DNA from: JAAYCB01 sp012744395 | GTDB taxonomy: Bacteria; Planctomycetota; Planctomycetia; Pirellulales; Thermoguttaceae | Direction of reading: 5' to 3' | Assembly: GCA_028703175.1 (NCBI GenBank) | Contig: JAQVNJ010000184.1 | Coordinates: 1 to 8,223 of the forward strand | Length of the DNA stretch: 8,223 bases | Part shown: positions 5,440 to 8,223 of the stretch, piece by piece | How positions within the stretch are numbered: the first letter of the stretch is position 1 | How the letters are laid out: the number at the start of each line of letters is the position of its first letter | The notes under the pieces: generated by a model | The model's input: the letters and a program-made list of their open reading frames with translations, nothing else | Database searches by the model: none | What the model was told of the DNA's origin: nothing | Position numbers and translations under genes: made by a program

Positions 5440-6879
5440 ATGTCTCGCTACAATCGTCGTCGGTTTCTCAAGCGCACCGCGGGGGGCGGGATTGCCGCCG
5501 CGCTGACCATCTCGGGCACGAAGGCCTCGGGCCGTGTCTTGGGGGCCAACGATCGGGTGCGGGTCGCCGTGGCCGGAATCAACGGGCGCGGCCTGGCACA
5601 CATCACGGCCTACGGCGAGATGCGCGACGTGGAGATCGCCTGGCTCGTCGATCCCGACAGCCGGCTGTTCGCCGCCCGGAGCGCGGCTGTGAAGAAACTG
5701 GCCGGCAGCACGCCCGCGTGCGTCCAGGACTTCCGCCGCGTGCTCGACGACAAGACGCTCGACGCGGTCTCGATCGTCACGCCCGACCACTGGCACGCGC
5801 TGTTGACGATCTGGGCCTGCCAGGCAGGCAAGGACGTGCACGTGGAGAAGCCGTGCAGCCACAACATCGTGGAGGGCCGCAAAATCGTCGAGGCGGCCCG
5901 GAAATACGATCGCATCGTGCAGCATGGCACGCAGCGGCGGTCCGCCCCGGGATGGATCCGGCTGACTGGCGACGTCCGCAAGGGGAGATTTGGCCGGCTG
6001 CTGCGGGCCTATGTCTACACCTACCGGCCGCGCGAGAGCATCGGCGTCCGCAACCCGCAGGAGTCGCCGGCCGCGTTGGACTACAACCTCTGGATCGGCC
6101 CGGCGCCCGTCCATCCGTACCGCACGAATCTCGTGCATTACCAGTGGCATTGGATTTGGGATTTCGGCAGCGGCGAGATCGGGAATCTCGGCACGCACCA
6201 GATGGACTTGGCGCGGTGGGCGATGCCCGCCGGCGCCGCGCCCCGCAGCGCTGTCAGCCTGGGCGGCCGCTTCGGCTATCGGGACCAGGGCCAAACCCCC
6301 AACACCCAGCTGACGGCCTACGACTTCGGCGGGATTCAACTGTTCTGCGAGCAGCGCGGCCTGGTGGACAGGAAGGCGGTCAAGGTGACCGTCGAGTTCC
6401 ACACCGACCAGGGTGTGGTCAGGGAAGGAAAGTTCTTCCCGAACGGCGCCCAGCGGGGCGAACCGATCGAGGGCGCTCCGGTGGGCGGATTCGCCGACCT
6501 GGGACGGCTCCACTTCCGCAACTTCATCGACTGCATCCGCAGCCGAGACCGCGGGCAGCTCAACGGCGAGATTCTCGAAGGGCATCGGTCGGCGCTATTG
6601 GCCCACCTGGGCAACATCTCGTACCGCCTGGGCGAAGAGGTCCCCTTCGACAAGCAGCCAGACGCGTTCGGTGGAGATGACCTCGCCCGCGAGGCCTTCG
6701 GCGATCTGAAGCGGCACCTGGCGGACGACGCGGGCCTGAAGCTCGCCGGCGCCGGCTATCGGCTCGGACGGGCGCTCCGCTTCGATGCCGAAACCGAGAA
6801 GTTCGTCGGCGATGCGGAGGCCGACCAGATGCTCACCCGGCCGTACCGCGGCCCCTTCGTCGTGCCGGAACAGGTGTAG
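5440..6879 (+). CDS. Tat-exported Gfo/Idh/MocA family oxidoreductase (479 aa)
   Basis: The ATG at 5440 has GAGAAGGG at 5427-5434; the in-frame ATG at 5407 is less well placed and would add 11 residues before the Tat motif. The signal is a textbook twin-arginine one: Asn5-Arg-Arg-Arg-Phe-Leu-Lys11, then a Gly/Ala h-region. The nucleotide-binding loop is AGINGRG (residues 45-51). VSIVTPDHWHA and the E-K-P motif (Glu136-Lys137-Pro138, in HVEKPCSHN) follow, and GNLGTHQMD carries His253 and Asp256. The long C-terminal part, ending PYRGPFVVPEQV, matches the larger planctomycete subgroup with the GFO_IDH_MocA C2-type domain. Predicted role: periplasmic NAD(P)-dependent sugar or glycoside oxidation or reduction; the substrate is unknown. 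It differs clearly from the 363-aa enzyme upstream, so the pair is not a recent tandem duplication. The DUF6807 gene starts 74 bp downstream, probably in the same transcript. Confidence 0.95.
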   Translation: MSRYNRRRFLKRTAGGGIAAALTISGTKASGRVLGANDRVRVAVAGINGRGLAHITAYGEMRDVEIAWLVDPDSRLFAARSAAVKKLAGSTPACVQDFRRVLDDKTLDAVSIVTPDHWHALLTIWACQAGKDVHVEKPCSHNIVEGRKIVEAARKYDRIVQHGTQRRSAPGWIRLTGDVRKGRFGRLLRAYVYTYRPRESIGVRNPQESPAALDYNLWIGPAPVHPYRTNLVHYQWHWIWDFGSGEIGNLGTHQMDLARWAMPAGAAPRSAVSLGGRFGYRDQGQTPNTQLTAYDFGGIQLFCEQRGLVDRKAVKVTVEFHTDQGVVREGKFFPNGAQRGEPIEGAPVGGFADLGRLHFRNFIDCIRSRDRGQLNGEILEGHRSALLAHLGNISYRLGEEVPFDKQPDAFGGDDLAREAFGDLKRHLADDAGLKLAGAGYRLGRALRFDAETEKFVGDAEADQMLTRPYRGPFVVPEQV

Positions 6880-6953
6880 AGGGCGATTGCCAGCCAAACG
6901 GCTGTGCGAGACAAAGATATATCTAGAGAACCGCCGCAAGATCGGAGGACCCC

Positions 6954-8015
6954 ATGCGACACAACAGAATCCCGACCCTCTTCGGCGCGCTGGCGTCGGT
7001 CGTTGTCTTCTCGGCGACCTCTGGCGCGGCGGAGTCTCCTCTGCCCGACGCCAAACCGGTTCCCGACGTGCAGGTGCTGCCGCTCCCTTACGACCAGGCG
7101 GCATTCGAGTACCAGGGAAGGGAGCTGACGCGCTATCATTTCGGCCCCGAATTGCGCCGCCCGTTCTGGCACCCGATCACCGGCCCGGCCGGCCGCTCGC
7201 TGACGCGGATGAATATGCCGGGCGATCCGGGCCGCTCGCTCACCCAGGCCGTCCAGCCCGAGGACCCCAACAAGCCGCAAGACCCGCTCGGCCACAGCCA
7301 TCAGACCTCGGTCTGGATCTCGCACAAGGACGTCGACGGGATCGACTTCTGGCGCGATGGCGGGCCGATCGCGGGCCAGATCGTGCATCAAACCCGGCGG
7401 GAGGGGCTGGAATACGAGGACGGGCCGCTGGCAGCCTCGCTGCTTACGCTCAACCACTGGAACGATCCCCAGGGAAAGACGTTGATGATCGAGCGCCGGC
7501 GCGCGGCGGTCGCGCCGTGCGACGACGGCTCTTGGCGGCTGACGATCGACCTGCAATTGGAGGCCCCGTCCGGCGACCGCGGGGAGGTGACGCTTGGGAA
7601 GACCCCCTTTGGGCCGATCGGCGTGCGGATGGCCAGGTCGATCGGCGTCAACGACGGTGGGGGCCGGATTCTCAATAGTTCAGGCGAGCGCAACGAGGCC
7701 GAGGCGTTCCGCAAGCCGGCCCGCTGGGTCGACTACAGCGGTCCCGTCACGCGCGACCAGGCGGCCGGCATCACGTTGATGGACCACCCGAAAAACCCCG
7801 GGCATCCGACGCCGTTTCACGTCCGCGACAACGGCTGGATGGGCGTTTCGCCGACACTCAACCGCTCGATTACGATCACGCGCGACCAGCCGTTGCGCCT
7901 CCGCTACGGGCTGTGGATTCACTCCGGTGTTCCGGAGGCCAAACAGCTTGAGGAGCACTGGAAGAACTTCGCGGACGAAGAGCTTCCGGCATTGAAGGCG
8001 AGAGCGGGGAAATAG
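6954..8015 (+). CDS. DUF6807 (PmoA-like) exported protein
   Basis: This encodes a 353-aa protein. The ATG at 6954 follows GGAGG at 6944-6948 with ideal spacing. The N-terminus has Arg2 and Arg5, a hydrophobic core to about residue 22 and a small-residue cleavage site near Ala25/Ala26, so it is Sec-exported. Family features: RPFWHPITGPAGRSLTRMN, then GHSHQTSVW (His114, His116) with ISHKDVDGIDFW, and near the C-terminus MDHPKNPGHPTPFHVRDNGW (Asp277-His278-Pro, His284, His289). This matches DUF6807 (PF14100), often labelled methane oxygenase PmoA although it is unrelated to membrane methane monooxygenase. Its biochemical activity is not established; repeated association with exported Gfo/Idh/MocA enzymes suggests a role in sugar or glycoside processing. 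Compared with the DHPHHR pattern I recall for many members, this one reads GHSHQT. The AraC-family gene converges on it, ending 55 bp away. Confidence 0.88.
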   Translation: MRHNRIPTLFGALASVVVFSATSGAAESPLPDAKPVPDVQVLPLPYDQAAFEYQGRELTRYHFGPELRRPFWHPITGPAGRSLTRMNMPGDPGRSLTQAVQPEDPNKPQDPLGHSHQTSVWISHKDVDGIDFWRDGGPIAGQIVHQTRREGLEYEDGPLAASLLTLNHWNDPQGKTLMIERRRAAVAPCDDGSWRLTIDLQLEAPSGDRGEVTLGKTPFGPIGVRMARSIGVNDGGGRILNSSGERNEAEAFRKPARWVDYSGPVTRDQAAGITLMDHPKNPGHPTPFHVRDNGWMGVSPTLNRSITITRDQPLRLRYGLWIHSGVPEAKQLEEHWKNFADEELPALKARAGK

Positions 8016-8070
8016 CGAAAGCGGTCGTGGAGAAGCCGGCATCCCGGAGGAAGCCGTCGCCATCTTGCGT

Positions 8071-8223
8071 CTACCCCCCGCGGGCCCGCTTGCGGAACTG
8101 GCGCGGGGTCAGGCCCGTGGCTTGGCGGAATGCGTGGGCGAAGTACTCGCTCGAGCCGAACCCGGCGGAGGCGGCGACCTGGGGGACGGGCATGTCGCTT
8201 TCCGCCAGGAGCTGTTTGGCCCG
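8071..8223 (-). CDS. AraC/XylR-type transcriptional regulator, C-terminal part
   Basis: The last 50 codons on the minus strand end with TAG at 8073-8071; the rest lies beyond the right edge. The fragment starts RAKQLLAESDMPVPQVAASA, then GFGSSEYFAHAFRQATGLTP and RQFRKRARGG. This is the second helix-turn-helix of the AraC DNA-binding domain, with the characteristic AGFxSxxYFxxxFRxxxGxTPxxFR signature. In planctomycetes such domains are often fused to a periplasmic-binding-protein-like sugar sensor (XylR type). That sensor cannot be seen here; it is suggested by the related remnant at 3405-3780. The gene converges on the DUF6807 gene and is a plausible regulator of the oxidoreductase-DUF6807 cluster, which is inference from proximity. 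Confidence 0.9.
   Translation of the reverse strand, partial: RAKQLLAESDMPVPQVAASAGFGSSEYFAHAFRQATGLTPRQFRKRARGG

Noticed and set aside
5353..6585. Long open frame of 410 codons on the minus strand opposite the second oxidoreductase
   Set aside because: It is a shadow of the GC-rich plus-strand gene: no family resemblance, no ribosome binding site, and the opposite strand carries all expected Gfo/Idh/MocA motifs.
6891..6904. CAGCC/GGCTG hairpin between the second oxidoreductase and DUF6807 genes
   Set aside because: Five-base stem with no T-tract; too weak to call a terminator in a 74-bp gap of a probable operon.
6954..8015. Annotation of this gene as methane oxygenase (PmoA)
   Set aside because: The protein is a soluble Sec-exported DUF6807 member, not a multi-pass membrane subunit like true PmoA. 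The label is a historical misnomer, and nothing here suggests methane oxidation.

Overview
The window looks like chromosomal DNA of a planctomycete (Planctomycetota). Three things support this: two DUF1559 pseudopilin-like proteins with the G|FTLVELLVVIAIIGILIALL-type N-terminus that is massively amplified in that phylum, a small lipoprotein directly behind one of them, and exported Gfo/Idh/MocA oxidoreductases next to a DUF6807 protein. Coding DNA is GC-rich. The exact genus cannot be read from the sequence.

Left half (1-3389): two paralogous DUF1559 genes lie head to head. One runs leftward (start 942, its last ~19 codons beyond the left edge) and one runs rightward (1943-2947), separated by a 1-kb region without a credible gene. 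That region holds two outward-facing promoter candidates. Each has the same 24-bp box (20/24 identical) placed 3 bp upstream of a -35-like hexamer. The rightward gene is followed after 28 bp by a small lipoprotein gene (2976-3389), and a perfect 12-bp-stem GC hairpin follows as a probable terminator.

Middle (about 3405-3780): the minus strand carries a decayed 3' part of an AraC/XylR-type regulator gene. It is recognisable because it aligns with the intact AraC-family C-terminus at the right edge of the window (8071-8223, minus strand). The terminator hairpin lies inside this remnant.

Right half (4013-8015): three plus-strand genes encode exported proteins. They are a 363-aa Tat-exported Gfo/Idh/MocA oxidoreductase, a 479-aa Tat-exported Gfo/Idh/MocA oxidoreductase, and a 353-aa Sec-exported DUF6807 protein (often mislabelled PmoA or methane oxygenase). 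The first two are separated by 335 bp that hold a family of imperfect ~27-bp repeats in inverted and direct orientation. The last two are 74 bp apart. The set resembles planctomycete and Bacteroidetes clusters for periplasmic oxidation of sugars or glycosides; the substrate is unknown. The convergent AraC/XylR-type gene at the right edge is a candidate regulator.

No rRNA, tRNA, CRISPR array or transposase was seen.
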